Assembly (NCBI RefSeq): GCF_002104995.1
Contig: NW_024468257.1
Span: 372,001 to 436,000, forward strand
Direction: 5' to 3'
DNA from: Linderina pennispora
Lineage: Eukaryota > Kickxellomycota > Kickxellomycetes > Kickxellales > Kickxellaceae
Length of the DNA stretch: 64,000 bases
Part shown: piece after piece, positions 10,849-21,992 of the stretch
Layout of the letters: each line of letters starts with the position of its first letter
Numbering within the stretch: the stretch's first letter is position 1
Position numbers and translations under genes: made by a program
The notes under the pieces: model-generated
Told to the model about the DNA's origin: nothing
The model's input: only the letters and a program-made list of their open reading frames with translations
Databases searched by the model: none

Positions 10849-11944
10849 ACAGCAAACACGGCGGCCTGGCGAAGGCGCCCATCCCTTGGCGCGGCAGGTG
10901 TTCCCCGATGGCGCTACAGTTCCGCTACATATGAGCGCTCCCTACCTGTTTGCTGAGCAGGAGCGGCTGCGCGACAAGTTCGAGGCGGCCCAGCGCCGCC
11001 TGCAGTCCATCGACCACGTCATGTATCGTCACGACGAGGTGGTCCTGGCGCTGCAGCTGCTGGCATACCTGACCAAGACACCGGCCCAGCGCGCCCTCAT
11101 CCACGAGTGCCCGCTGCTGTATTCGGAGATCCGGCGGACCAACGCTGCCACCTGCCCTACCAACATGTCGGGTTATGCGACTCCAGGCGACCTTACCGAT
11201 GCCGTGCAGGCAGCCGAGGCAGCAGCGGCAGCCAATGAAGCAGCCGGGCTCCCACCAGCCCGCCGCTACCCGCCCACCAAGGGAACCGTGGTGGACGTGT
11301 TCTCTGTGGTGGAACGGTTCGCATTCCAGCGCACGTTCCCGTCGGACATGGTATACTGGTCCAGCATCGTCATGCGCAACAACTGCCGGCGAGACGAGGC
11401 GCGCAACGGGCTGCGGCAGTGCTCGTATCTCAAGTGCCAAAAGTGGGAGCGCCAGCAGCGCGAGTTCGCAAAGTGCCGCCGGTGCCGCAAGGCCAAGTAC
11501 TGCTCCAAGCAGTGCCAGAGCCGCGCCTGGGCCGAGGGCCACCGCAACTGGTGCACCGAGCGCAACCCGTCGGGCGGCTTCGATGACGCCCACGCGGACA
11601 CCGCCGTGCAGCAGGCCGCCGATGCTGCTACTGCTGGTGCAATGGTGGCCGTGGCAGCTGAGCCAGCCGCCGCGGCACTCCACCACAACCACGGCCATGC
11701 CCACCAGCATAGCCACGCACCTTCGCAGCACACGCCTGCCCAGTCGTCCGCTACTCTCGGTAATGCCGAGTCTGCAGAGAGATCTGCTTGGGTGCATAAT
11801 GCTGCTGGTGCTGCTCCCGCCATGAGCGACGGCTCGGCGACACATGACGATCCTCGCCAGCAAAGGGCTTTGCCTGTCCCCACCTACTTTCAGAGCACCA
11901 GCACATACGCGGGAGGCGAGCATCTAGCGGCGGGCAGCTCTCAG

Positions 11945-11976
<32 letters not shown>

Positions 11977-12088
11977 GCAGCAGTTGCAGAGACCCCACCA
12001 CCACCCGTACTCACGGCTTGCCGATGAGCCAGCCCACCATGCCGTGTCTGGGCGGGGCCGGGTGCGTGGACCTGGCTCCATCGAGTGA
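9944..12088 (+). CDS. MUB1: MYND zinc-finger protein Mub1/SamB
   Basis: Intron-free 714-residue protein. The N-terminus (MRESNFHFPSLNKACVSITS) and the following armadillo-like helical part match the fungal SamB/Mub1 family. In yeast, Mub1 works with the Ubr2-Rad6 ubiquitin ligase on Rpn4 turnover; in moulds SamB affects cell polarity. A MYND finger lies near residues 490-530 (CSYLKCQKW, CRRCRKAKYCSKQC, then His and Cys). Alanine-rich and long glutamine runs separate the N-terminal domain from the middle part, and another Gln run plus a His-rich stretch lies in the C-terminal tail. The ATG at 9944 is used; the frame is open only two codons further up, to a GTG. Confidence 0.9.
10649..10855 (+). 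repeat. CAG/CAA trinucleotide tract encoding polyglutamine in MUB1
   Basis: Nearly pure CAG/CAA codons, interrupted by a few Leu codons, give a Gln tract ending with about 20 consecutive Gln. The mix of CAG and CAA limits slippage. Confidence 0.9.
11942..11983 (+). repeat. Second CAG/CAA polyglutamine tract in MUB1
   Basis: Fourteen consecutive Gln codons, alternating CAG and CAA, in the C-terminal tail. Confidence 0.9.
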
Positions 12089-12490
12089 TGGGAGACATTA
12101 TATATTTGCTTGTTATCCCCCTACTTTATATTTCTTTCTGCCCGCTTTCTTTCTCTATCTCTGCACTGCCCTCTCCACTTTTAATATCTGGACCCATCTC
12201 CTTTTTTCTACTACGCTATCCATTCTAGCCTCCTGCCTTTGCCCATCCCCCTGCCTTGCTCAAAGGAAACAGCGATGCCTTTCAATACAAGTATTTGTAC
12301 TCTTTCAAAAAGCCAATAAATAGCCACGTGATTTTCAGTTCAATGCAGGTAAAAAATTGTGACGTGGAAACGCTCGCATAATAGCTACTGCCAGCGTGAC
12401 GGTTGATGCCACCCCCAACTTTGCCCTAGCTCCACTCTGCATTCTATTACCCATCCCTCCGCGCACATCCAATTAGAACGTCATATAGAA
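12089..12490. other. MUB1 3' region and SED5 promoter
   Basis: About 400 bases, pyrimidine-rich in the first half, with an AATAAA-like polyadenylation signal near 12315. No gene seen. Confidence 0.5.
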
Positions 12491-13611
12491 ATGTCCTCGG
12501 CAAAGACAAAGACACTACGCGACAGAACCACCGAGTACCGGCTGCTCGTAAACGCCCTGCGCAAGCGACAGCAGGTAGCCAGCGAGCCGCCCAAGCCAAA
12601 GAAGGCTGCGCTGAGCGAGTTTACGCGGCATGCAGGTGCAATTGGCAAGGACATTCAGGAGACGACGCTCCTGCTCGAGCAATTAGCGACATGTACGTGT
12701 TGGCAGCTTCAGATGCGGCAGCTGTGAGCAATTAGCAATCGACTAACAGGCATGCAGTTTCATGTAGTGGCACGCAGCAAAACAATATTCGACGACAAGA
12801 CGCCAGAGATCAACGGGCTGACGGCCCAGGTGAAGCAGCGTATAGCCACGATCAACGGCAAGATCCTTGCGCTGCAGACCCTGCAGCGGCAGCAGAATGG
12901 CGGCGAAGGCAGGCAGGCGGTGGAGCACCACTCGAACGTAGTAGTGTCGCTGCAGACGCAGCTGGCGAGCACATCGAATGTGTTCAAGGACGTGCTGGAG
13001 CTGCGTAGCGAGAGCCTAAAGGCCTCGGGCACGCGCAAAGAGCAGTTTATTGGCGCAGGCAGTTTGGAATTTGCACCCGCAGGTAAGCACATTTGAAGCG
13101 GTATCCTCCAAAATGGGCAGGACCCTAGTGTATGCGTACCCGACTGATGCGAGTTGCCTTAGGCGTGCGTAACCGCCGCAAACTTGATCCCCCTGTAGAT
13201 TCGCCTCTCTACCAGTCTGAGCGCCGGCAGCCGTCGGGGTACCAACCGCAGAACGAGGATTTCGTCGCCCTGTCGCTGCCCGAAATGGACGAGCAGTCGA
13301 GCTCGCAGATGCTGCTGCTGCAGGACGGCCAGTCGTCGTACCTGGACAGCCGGTCGGACGCCATTGGGTCGATTGAGTCGACGATCTCCGAGCTCGGCCA
13401 GATCTTCCAGCAGCTGGCGCAGATGGTGTCGGAACAGCGCGATGTTGTGCAGCGGATTGATGCCAATGTCGAGAGCATTGACGTCAATATTGGCGCCGCG
13501 CAGAATGAGCTACTAAGATACTACTCGAACATCTCGAGTAATCGGTGGTTGATGCTCAAGATTTTTGCTGTTATTTTGGTGTTTGCGTTCTTGCTAGTTA
13601 TGCTGGCATAA
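12491..13611 (+). CDS. SED5: Syntaxin Sed5 (Golgi Qa-SNARE)
   Basis: Three exons: 12491-12692, 12750-13082 and 13199-13611. Both introns (57 and 116 nt) are GT-AG and the junction phases fit (codons split 1+2 at both). The N-terminus, MSSAKTKTLRDRTTEYRLLV, is the Sed5-type peptide that binds Sly1, followed by a helical regulatory domain (KTIFDDKTPEINGLT matches syntaxin 5). The SNARE helix near residues 240-295 has the central Gln (LAQMVSEQ), and a tail anchor (LKIFAVILVFAFLLVML) ends the protein. It mediates fusion of ER-derived and intra-Golgi vesicles. The last 18 bases overlap the 3' end of the convergent pseudogene. Confidence 0.9.
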
Positions 13612-15460
13612 GCTCCCCCCGTTCTTCATGCCAAATATATATTTTCTGTATGACATCACGCACCAAATGAATGCTGCAGCAATATGCCCAACACATGGAC
13701 ACGCACTAAATGGGAAGTGGGCTGTTGGTTGGTGTGAACTCACGCACATACACTGGGACAATCCCCCTAATGGCAGAATCATCAGTGTCGCCCCATCGAC
13801 AAGGTCAAGACTGACACCCAGCATCGGCAGATGTGGCATTCTGCTGATCGGATGTACAGCATCAGTCAGATCAATTGCCATGCAGGAATGGATCTCGAGC
13901 CGGGTCACTGTGTCGCTGACATTGCGGTTCTCGTATGCCCTAATGGCCCGGCCAATGCTAGCAAACCTTGTCGACTGGTTGAGGAAGTGGGGGCTGCGGG
14001 TCGGCGAGTAAAGGTCCAAGTACTTCATAGAAAAGCATGGCAAAATCAATGTGTTGAGGCAGGGCAATTGGATGAGCATGCTGATGATGCTGGCCTTGTC
14101 GCCAATGCTAGCCGTGAGGCGCAGGCACCGGAACTGCTTCCAGCGGATGGTCATGGGAAGCGGATACTCGAGACCGCAGAGCATGGCCTTGCGGAAACAG
14201 GCCGACTGACTGAACAGCGTGCAGACAAACTCGACCCTATACTTGGTCTTGTCTGCTGCCGTCGTTGCCAAATGCACGACCTCGAACTCCTGGATGCACT
14301 TGAGCAGCTCCAGCGAGATTCTGTGGAATGCAGTCGGCCTCTCGTGCACAGTCAGTTTGGCTACCGCTGCCACGGAATAGCACATGCGGAAGTTTATTGT
14401 CGCATTTCTTATGCCCTGCACTTTCAGGTCTTTCAGCAGGCCAAACGATACCTTGCTGGTGAACTCGGGAGGCTCGCCACCATTGTCACCCGACAGCGGT
14501 ATGAACTCGAGCGAAATGCACTCGAGCTGCGGAAATCTCAGCCATTTGTCCTCGAGCTCAAACATGTGCCAGTCGACCCCCTTCATTAGCTTCGTCATGG
14601 TGAGTCTGGGCAGCTGCCCTGTCGGAATAGGCAGGGGGTTTCGGAGCATGCGCACACACTGCATATCCAGCGTGAGCCACGTTAGGTTTAGTGAAACAGC
14701 ATGTTGCGGTCATCGGGGGAAGGACATGACTACCTGCACTGTCTCCAGGATATTCAAAAAGTGCGCGAGCAGACGGACAAGAAGGAATGTGCCAGCGGTG
14801 GCCAAGCTATATATTGTCTGCAAAACTGACCCACATTCGTATGGCACCCTGTAGCGGATGGACAGTGTTGTGTCTCGGGTACGAGACACTTAGATAGACA
14901 GCCTCCTGCAACTGTCTAGAACACGTTTACTCTCCAAGCACCTTTCCACGACGTATATTGAACGTATGAAATATGCTGTATGAAAGAAGGAAGGAGGAAT
15001 CGCCAGGTGAAAGGGCAGGTGCCCGTCTAAGTAGTGGCGCCGGTCGCTCAGAATAGTATGGCCGGCCATTGTGGCCTAAAGGTCTTGATCCATGGGTTCT
15101 TAAGATCATAAGGATTTGGAACCACAGACAGGATGCTTGGGAATATGCTGGCAATATAAATAAATGTGCGTTTGGCCTCGGCTTCGCACAGTGCTGCGCT
15201 CTGCACCCTACCCGCTGTGAACAGGCCAGATCTCAAGAATGTCTAAAGCCTAGCATTGGGCAACAGGGTGGTACTTATGCTCTGATATCCGATGCCCTTG
15301 TAAAGCTCAAATGCATGTAGGCAGATGCTGTTCATTACTACTCGTACTTCTTTCACTTTGGCCAGCTTGTTTTGTCCTAGTAGAAACCCGTAGTTATTCG
15401 CCCACTTCTACCTGTGCTCGTTTGGGCATCTATCATTTGCGCGCTGTACGCAAAGTCGGG
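13594..15460 (-). pseudogene. Decayed paralogue of the 554-residue lineage-specific protein
   Basis: The frame 14664-13594 (356 codons) aligns along its length with the C-terminal two thirds of the intact protein at 16243-17907 (shared blocks LEYPLPM, LPCLNTLI/LPCLETLI, MPCFSM-like). Homology continues upstream in the same frame but through an in-frame TGA near 14717 (VQVVMSFPR then stop, versus VQVIMPFPD). It then moves to other frames: SGLFTAGRVQSAALCEAEA near 15200 and VKEVRVVMNS near 15350 both match the intact copy. So an ancestral full-length gene has lost its N-terminal half to a stop and frameshifts. The remaining ORF could still be expressed, but nothing supports that. Confidence 0.75.
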
Positions 15461-16242
15461 TATTGTAGCATGGGGTTGAGGGAACAGTGTGGCCAGTGTC
15501 TCTATGTCAATAGTCCTTTAGGATAGATATGGCGTGCAATGAGTGGGTACATATGTCGAACACAAGCTGAGCTTGTACCTCAATGCTGGCAGCGATGGGA
15601 GGAGTGTTGGCAGGGAACGTCATTATAATTAAGAGCAAGTACGTGCACAATAAGCAATATGTGTCTGAGCCAAAGACGAGAAAGGCAAAGAAAATCGACA
15701 GATAACCTGCACATCCTTTTAGTGCCTTTCTGAGCCTGTCCACGTGATGGGCAACATACACATGTCCGCAACCTCAGTCACCTAATTTGTGAAAATGGCA
15801 GATCGACAACCTGGGTTGCTCAGCTCCCAGTCTATCAGCTTCCGATACCACCCGCTCGTTTAGGCAAGGGCGGGGGAGCTTGACAGCAAAATGTCAATAG
15901 AGGTCTGCTGCAAGTGAGTCAACACAGCAGAGACACCCCTGGCGCCCATGGCGACCGGGAGGGTTTCTTGAGAGAGAAACGAATATCGTTTTGACAACCT
16001 CCGATCATGATTGACAGGGTTTTGGCTACTGATAAATCCATCTCAGCCAACTCTTTGCCAAGTATCTACGTCATATATCATCCCGGCAAGGTCGGCATAC
16101 AAATGGTATTAATTTTATTTGTTGTATCTACGGTGATAGCATGCAATTCAGACGTAGATGGGTACAAATTTACGGCAACGTAGGTGGCAAGACGCGGTGA
16201 GCATACAGACAGGAATGCATATTTTCTCTATGCTTGCTGTTG
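15461..16242. other. Intergenic region between the paralogues
   Basis: About 780 bases; possible further eroded N-terminal remnants of the pseudogene may lie here but I could not align them. No other gene signal. Confidence 0.4.
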
Positions 16243-17907
16243 CTATTTGTCGGCAGAGAACTCGCTTACCAGCACACCGCATTCGCAAACCAGAGGCAGT
16301 ATCGCCATTATCATATCAGTGATGGAGTCAGGGTTGACGCCGAGTCTCTTCAACCGTGGCAAGTGCTGGACCAGCTTTGCCAGGTCGTTGACAAGCAATG
16401 GCTTGCAGGAAAGGATATCAAATCGTGTGAGCGACTCGCTGATGGCAAACTCGCGGTCCACCAAATAGCTTTCGTCAGTGATAGAGGGCCGGTCGGCCTG
16501 GTCGTCAAAGTGCTTGTTCCTTGATTCTGACGTGATGTCGTCGACATTCATCGAGAAGCAGGGCATGATCAGCGTTTCCAGACATGGGAGCTGCTCGAGC
16601 AGATTTTCGATGCCTGCCCTATTGGCAATGCTGGCCGTGAAGTACAGCCACCGCAGCAGCTTCCAATTGATGTACATGGGAAGCGGGTACTCGAGCCCAG
16701 TGAACTTGGCAACCTTCAGACGGGCTCCGTAGTTGAATAGCGGATGCAGGTCACCACATTTGTAAACGACAGGCTTGGCCGAAAGCCTGTCCAGGTGGAC
16801 CACATGCAGGTTGCGTGAGCATTTGAGTAGCGGGAAGCTCATCTTCTGGAGTGCCGATGGGTCTTCGTACAGAATCAGCTGCGGAACAGAATCGGCTTCA
16901 AAGTAGCTGGAAAAGTTCATCGACGAGTACTTCATGCCCTGCACCTTCAGAATCTTTATCGACGGGAAACGCACACTGACTTCAAAGCTGGGCATCCTCC
17001 TGGGCGAGCCGTCGGGCCTGGCAAACTCCAAAGAGAGCTCCTCCACGTGCGTAAATCTCAAAGCCTTGTCGTCTAGCAAAAACAGGCTCCAGTCGACGAC
17101 ACCCTCGACCTGCATCAAGTCGAGCCGGCGGAGCATATGCACTGGGATGCGGGGGAAGTGCTTCAGGCAGCGCACATATCGAGAGTTCAGGGACAGACAA
17201 GTCAGGTAGCGGGAGAATGTCAGGCTGACGCTATCGGGGAACGGCATGATGACCTGGACAGAGATGAGTCGGGGCAAGTAGTGACCAACAAGCATTTCGA
17301 ACAGGATGACACCAGTGCAGGCAAGGTTCTCTAAGATCTTGGAAATGGGCCCCCACTTGGGCGGAATGCAGTACTGGATGTTGACGATGTTTGGATAGAG
17401 AGTTGTGATTTGGGTTCGGGTGAGCATGGCCTCAGCCACACTCAGCTGAGCGTCCTGCATCCTCCCCGCAGTAAACAGACCCGGCCCCAAAAATACCAGC
17501 AGCTCGACGCTAAGCAGCCGGCTTCTGTTGATACGCAAGAAATCAAGGGCGATATCGAGACCTAGGGCCGCTGTGCTGAGGCTGTTCATAACGATTCGGA
17601 CCTCTTTGACATAATCGAGCTTTCCTGCGGCAACCAGGAACTCAAAGTTGCTCAACCACTTGCGACTGTACACGCACGAGCATAGCCTGTCACTGCACTG
17701 ACACAGCATAAAGCACTGGATGACCAGTGTTCTGTATGCATCATCAGGTATGAGGCAGCACAGGTGCGGGTGTCGGATGGCAAACGTGACTAGCCGGTAA
17801 TAGTCGTTCAGGGTCGAGGTCATGTTCAGTGCGCCTATGACAAGGTTTTGTATGTGCACCTTTTGGATCTCGGGGTGGGCACTGTCAATGTCTTTCAAAA
17901 ACATCAT
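16243..17907 (-). CDS. Lineage-specific protein, LRR/F-box-like fold suspected
   Basis: A 554-residue intron-free protein starting MMFLKDIDSAHPEIQKVHIQ. It is rich in Leu, Cys and short beta-alpha-like repeats (for example LRWLYFTASIANRAGIENLL, LPCLETLIMPCFS, LPRLKRLGVNPDS), spaced roughly as in irregular leucine-rich repeat proteins. That suggests, but does not prove, an F-box/LRR-type protein without a clear F-box. A decayed paralogue lies next to it on the same strand, so the family expands by tandem duplication. No signal peptide or membrane segment is obvious. I do not recognise a characterised relative. Confidence 0.6.
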   Translation of the reverse strand: MMFLKDIDSAHPEIQKVHIQNLVIGALNMTSTLNDYYRLVTFAIRHPHLCCLIPDDAYRTLVIQCFMLCQCSDRLCSCVYSRKWLSNFEFLVAAGKLDYVKEVRIVMNSLSTAALGLDIALDFLRINRSRLLSVELLVFLGPGLFTAGRMQDAQLSVAEAMLTRTQITTLYPNIVNIQYCIPPKWGPISKILENLACTGVILFEMLVGHYLPRLISVQVIMPFPDSVSLTFSRYLTCLSLNSRYVRCLKHFPRIPVHMLRRLDLMQVEGVVDWSLFLLDDKALRFTHVEELSLEFARPDGSPRRMPSFEVSVRFPSIKILKVQGMKYSSMNFSSYFEADSVPQLILYEDPSALQKMSFPLLKCSRNLHVVHLDRLSAKPVVYKCGDLHPLFNYGARLKVAKFTGLEYPLPMYINWKLLRWLYFTASIANRAGIENLLEQLPCLETLIMPCFSMNVDDITSESRNKHFDDQADRPSITDESYLVDREFAISESLTRFDILSCKPLLVNDLAKLVQHLPRLKRLGVNPDSITDMIMAILPLVCECGVLVSEFSADK

Positions 17908-18323
17908 TCTTCTAGATGTAAAAGAGGAATATAAAGCAGCAGGGTAGCAGAGAGGAGGAAACCATGGCAGAGCAAGCCATCCAGCATTTTTCGCAGGCCA
18001 CCGTCTCCATCAGCGGATCCGCTGGTTGCGGTCCTGCCAGCTGCTTACCCCAGAATGTGTGCCGGGATCAATGGAGCAGCCACACCGGATTCCCTCTATT
18101 GGAAGCCAGGAGAGCACCTGCAATCACAATAGCGTGCCAGCCTCTCATCACTCTGCAGATAATTCTCGAGCAGACAATGAATGCTGATAACTATTGTGAA
18201 GTTCTACGTGGAGCAAAAGGGTAGCCATGTGAAGCCAAATACCAGCAGAGCAGACGCATACAGGGGCACTGGGCATGATGCCAGCTGAGAGAAGGTGGTA
18301 GTAGATTGAACATAAAAGCAGAG
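17908..18323. other. Intergenic region
   Basis: About 415 bases between two minus-strand genes; it holds the promoter of the 554-residue protein and the 3' end of the PHP gene. No distinct element seen. Confidence 0.5.
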
Positions 18324-20261
18324 CTATAGCACCGAATCGTCCCATGCAGTGTGGCTCCGACGCCGGTGGATCTTGCGCCCAACGACGCGGAACAGCTTCA
18401 GGATGATTTCGAACAGAACTAATGCGGCAACGAAATACATCATGAAGCAGCCGATCGATAGACCATGGACGTCAACGATCTCGTTCTGGCAGTGTGACCC
18501 GTGGAATGAGTACTGGCCAGTGTACCGGTCGTAGAAAGACCCAAAGTAGTCTGCCAGCTCCGATAGCGGAGCAAGGGCCAGGTACTTGGACGAGTAGACG
18601 TGATCGGCCCGACCCGTACTGCCGGTTGGATCGAACAAAAACGATGTACGCCCAGCCTGGATCTCTCGCATGATCGATTCCTTTGTGAACTGGCGTGCAT
18701 TGAGAATAGTCCAGGCATATGCAGGCTCGGGCGAGTGTATGTCACTGCCCGTCATCATGATCATTTTCGGTTCGCCCGAGCCGTTGAGGCTCTGCAGATG
18801 CTGGAAAGTGGGCAGGTCGAACGTGGCTTGGTTGACAACCTCGAAGCCATCGACGCCCCAGTCGATCAAGGACTCAATGCTCGGGTGGTTGGGCAGACGG
18901 GGAGTCTTGAAGGTGCCAATGGTAGTGTTGGACCACGGGATATGGTTAACAATAACAAGCCCTCCAAGCTCGTGGGCACGCGCAATGGCTGTGCGGATGT
19001 CCTCGTCGGTCGGCTGCGCCTTGTTCCCCTCGGTCACCGTGACATTGACATTGATAAAGTTCATGTGAATGCGGCACGACGAGTACTCCATGCCTGGAAT
19101 AACGATGAACCGGCCCGGGTGGTGCGTGTTGGCATACTCCTCGGCACGCAGCCCACCGTCAACCGTATTGTGGTCGGTGACAATCATGGCGTTGTAGCCC
19201 TGTGCAATTGCGTACTCGACCAGCTGCTCTGGTGTTAGCTTACCATCCGACACAGTCGTATGTGCGTGCGAATCCAGCAGCACATTAAAGCTACCGAATG
19301 CCGGGTCTATCGGCGACAGGCGGTCGCGTGGGTTGGTCTGCCAGTCAAACGTCAGTGCCTTAAAGTCGGTCTTCTGGAGATCGCTTGTCTCGTGGAACGG
19401 AATCAGGAGTAGAGATATCAGAAAAACAAAGATGATCATGACCAGCAGCCGCCGTAGGACTTGCAGCAGGTACGCTCTAGCCTCACGTTTAGTCTCTCTA
19501 TCGCGCATCTTCTGCGGCAGCCGCTTAAAGTCCTCAAACTTGCGGCCCAGCTTGCTTAGACGACGTGTCACTGGCCCATTCTTGCGGAACTTTAGATCCT
19601 CGCTCTGCGTGTCGCTGCAGTTGAAGATGCTGCTCTTTTGGATTGTGATATTGGCCATGTCGGGCGTGGATAGATACGGTATAGCGCTGCGCACCGATGG
19701 CGACCGCTGCATTGCTTGGTAAGGCCTGGCAGCCGACTCATATGCCGACTCACGCTGAGCTGGTCGTGTGTTGTACACCATTTGGTGTGCAGGCTGCGAT
19801 GACTGCGGCAACAAGCTGGGCATTGGCTCCTGGGGAAGCTGCAGTATGGCCTGGGCTGGGCCGCTGTTGGAGCTTAAACTTGGCCGGCTGCTGTGCCTAG
19901 ACTGGGACCGCGAGCGAGACATCCGTCTAGCGGCTTCAATGCCACGGCGGTACCGATACACGTCCATTGATGCGCTGTTAGGCATACGAACAGGGGAGCT
20001 CCGGCTTATGCTAGTGTTGCTAGAGACAGCTGGGCGCACCTGGTGGGGGTTCTGCACATAGGTTTCGGTCTGCTCGTCAGAGTCAGACTCTGTGGCAATA
20101 CCAGTGACAGCTGCTGGCTGGATGGTGCCGCACTGACGGGCCCGGTACATGGCCACCCGGCCATTGCTGCAGCTGCGGGTGCGGCTGCGGCTGCTGTAGC
20201 GGCTCAATCTCCTGTTGTCCTGCGAGAAGGCTTGGTCGAGTGATCTGTAAGGGTTGGCCAT
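18324..20261 (-). CDS. Membrane-anchored PHP-domain phosphoesterase
   Basis: A 645-residue intron-free protein. The first 240 residues are Ser/Arg-rich and probably disordered. A membrane helix follows (LLVMIIFVFLISLLLIPF, about residues 272-290), then a PHP domain and a second membrane helix close to the C-terminus (IGCFMMYFVAALVLFEIIL). PHP metal-site motifs are clear: DSHAHTTVSDG (HxH), TDHNTVDGG, IPGMEYSS, VNHIPW and TGSDIHS. PHP domains are metal-dependent phosphoesterases. With one helix on each side, the catalytic domain should sit in a lumen or outside the cell if both segments span the membrane. Substrate unknown. Confidence 0.8.
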   Translation of the reverse strand: MANPYRSLDQAFSQDNRRLSRYSSRSRTRSCSNGRVAMYRARQCGTIQPAAVTGIATESDSDEQTETYVQNPHQVRPAVSSNTSISRSSPVRMPNSASMDVYRYRRGIEAARRMSRSRSQSRHSSRPSLSSNSGPAQAILQLPQEPMPSLLPQSSQPAHQMVYNTRPAQRESAYESAARPYQAMQRSPSVRSAIPYLSTPDMANITIQKSSIFNCSDTQSEDLKFRKNGPVTRRLSKLGRKFEDFKRLPQKMRDRETKREARAYLLQVLRRLLVMIIFVFLISLLLIPFHETSDLQKTDFKALTFDWQTNPRDRLSPIDPAFGSFNVLLDSHAHTTVSDGKLTPEQLVEYAIAQGYNAMIVTDHNTVDGGLRAEEYANTHHPGRFIVIPGMEYSSCRIHMNFINVNVTVTEGNKAQPTDEDIRTAIARAHELGGLVIVNHIPWSNTTIGTFKTPRLPNHPSIESLIDWGVDGFEVVNQATFDLPTFQHLQSLNGSGEPKMIMMTGSDIHSPEPAYAWTILNARQFTKESIMREIQAGRTSFLFDPTGSTGRADHVYSSKYLALAPLSELADYFGSFYDRYTGQYSFHGSHCQNEIVDVHGLSIGCFMMYFVAALVLFEIILKLFRVVGRKIHRRRSHTAWDDSVL

Positions 20262-20956
20262 TGGGAATAAACAGTTAGCGTGGGTTTCGTGTGGTGACTA
20301 AATGGTAACTAGTAGATATAGGAATGGTGATAAGGAATGTAGTGACTGGTAAGCCGGAGGGAGTGCACGGTTAGCAGATGTGTATCATTATAGACTATCC
20401 AGAGGTTGTTCGTTGTAGCCAGCTTCTGCTTGGAACAAACTGGATATCCCGAGAAGCAATATTGCAATTTGGAAATAGGCCCACTAAGGATGGTGTAGAA
20501 ATTGCCCAGCAGCAGCGCGAGCACCAGTCTGGCAATTTGAGCGACGTGTACCAGGCCGCTTGTGCAAATCGCCCTTGCATTAGCTGCCTGGCGCTCTCAT
20601 GGTGCTTTCAAACATCTCGGCAACAAGCAATTAGTGGCAGCAAGGCAGGAGGCAACCACATCGTCTGGCTCTACACCTGCAGCCTAATATAAAAAGTCGA
20701 GACATGGGTGTATTCTCCGTTCATGTCAATATTGCGTGCTCGGGAGCCGAGACCTTCCCATGCATGCAGCCAGAGTATTGCACAGCATGCGAGCAGCCTG
20801 ATCAGACACGCCTGCCGGCGCACAGGTGGGTTCTGAAAGGGGCCCGGTATGCCAAAACAGCCGCAGGGTGGGGGAGTGAGAAAGGCGAAGCGATGCTATA
20901 AACCGATCGACAGCTAGAATGGATTGGAAAGATCAAGAGCGGCAGCTACAGTGAGT
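20262..20956. other. Intergenic region upstream of the PHP gene
   Basis: About 695 bases without a convincing gene; open frames here are short and unsupported. A TATAAAAAG-like stretch lies near 20689 on the plus strand with no gene behind it. Confidence 0.4.
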
Positions 20957-21992
20957 TTAGATCTTGGATCCGCCCGAAATGTAGAACCACTTGTGCAGAG
21001 ACTGGTCAACCTCGGGGTGGGGCACCGACACGCCGCCGGCAGCAGCGGCGTTGGTGTTCTCGACGGTGGCCGAGTTGCCGAGGGACGCGTTCTGGAGGGT
21101 GATGTCTCCGGGGCTGGTCTTGCCGGTGACAAGATCGTTCCAGGCGTCGGCGGTCTCCTTGACGACCTCGGTGGCGTAGGCGCGGTTCTTGGCCTCGCCG
21201 CCAAAGGCGAACTGGTTCTCGGGCTTGCCGTCAGGGATCTTGTAGATGCGGAACCACTCGTTGGTCGCGTGCAGCAGACCTGGCATGTACCGCTCAATGT
21301 CCTCGACATCGTTGATCTTGGCCGCAAGAGGGTCGTTGACGTCGATGGCCAGAATCTTCCAGTCGGTCTCGCCCTCGTCAATCAGCGCCATGACGCCGAC
21401 AACCTTGACCTGCTTGACCTGGCCGGTGAAGCCGATGGCCTCTCCGATCTCGCACACGTCGATGGGGTCGTTGTCGCCGACGCACTTGGTGTCCTCGTTG
21501 GTCTGGTTCGGGTCCTCCCAGGTCTGCGGCAGAGCGCCGTAGTTCCAGATGTAGCCGTGGTGGGGGAAGGCGTTGCGCACGAAGCGCAGCTTGCCCTTCT
21601 TGGTGTCCTGCTTGATGGGGTTCAGCGCGTCCTCCTTGCTGATCTACATGTATGAATAGTGCGAGGCGCTGGGGTTTTTGTGAGCCGAAATTCAAGCGCC
21701 GCAATTTGCAAAGTGGAATAGCAGGGCTGCACTTCATACCATCTCCGCCACCGTGTAGACCGCCTGCAGACCACACAGCACACACAGTTTACTACAAATT
21801 TCGCAATTCACATACCTCCATCTTGGCGTTGGTCCAGCGGGGGATCTCAACAACCATGTTGTAAATTTTGTTCTTCTCATCGGCGAACAGGGGAATATCG
21901 TGGAACGGCGAGATAACCTTGCCGTCCTTCTCGATGAAAACACGGTAGTCAAGGGTTCCGGGCTTGCCGACGACGCGAGTGGTGTAGGACAT
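20957..21992 (-). CDS. IPP1: Inorganic pyrophosphatase
   Basis: Soluble family I pyrophosphatase, hydrolysing diphosphate to phosphate in the cytosol and so driving biosynthetic reactions. Two exons, 21816-21992 and 20957-21643, with a 172-nt GT-AG intron (GTATGT donor), phase 0; total 287 residues. The N-terminus [20 protein letters not shown] and the block [20 protein letters not shown] match yeast Ipp1. The metal-binding signature [11 protein letters not shown] is intact, as are [18 protein letters not shown] and the C-terminal HKWFYISG. No anomaly seen. The C-terminal part before HPEVDQ carries an Ala-rich linker. Confidence 0.96.

Noticed and set aside
10649-10855. CRISPR-like or satellite repeat array
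   Set aside because: It is a coding CAG/CAA polyglutamine tract in frame in MUB1; no spacer-repeat arrays were seen anywhere in the window.
10925-11923. 332-codon minus frame opposite MUB1
   Set aside because: Antisense to the MYND region; Val/Leu/Gly-rich shadow without supporting features.
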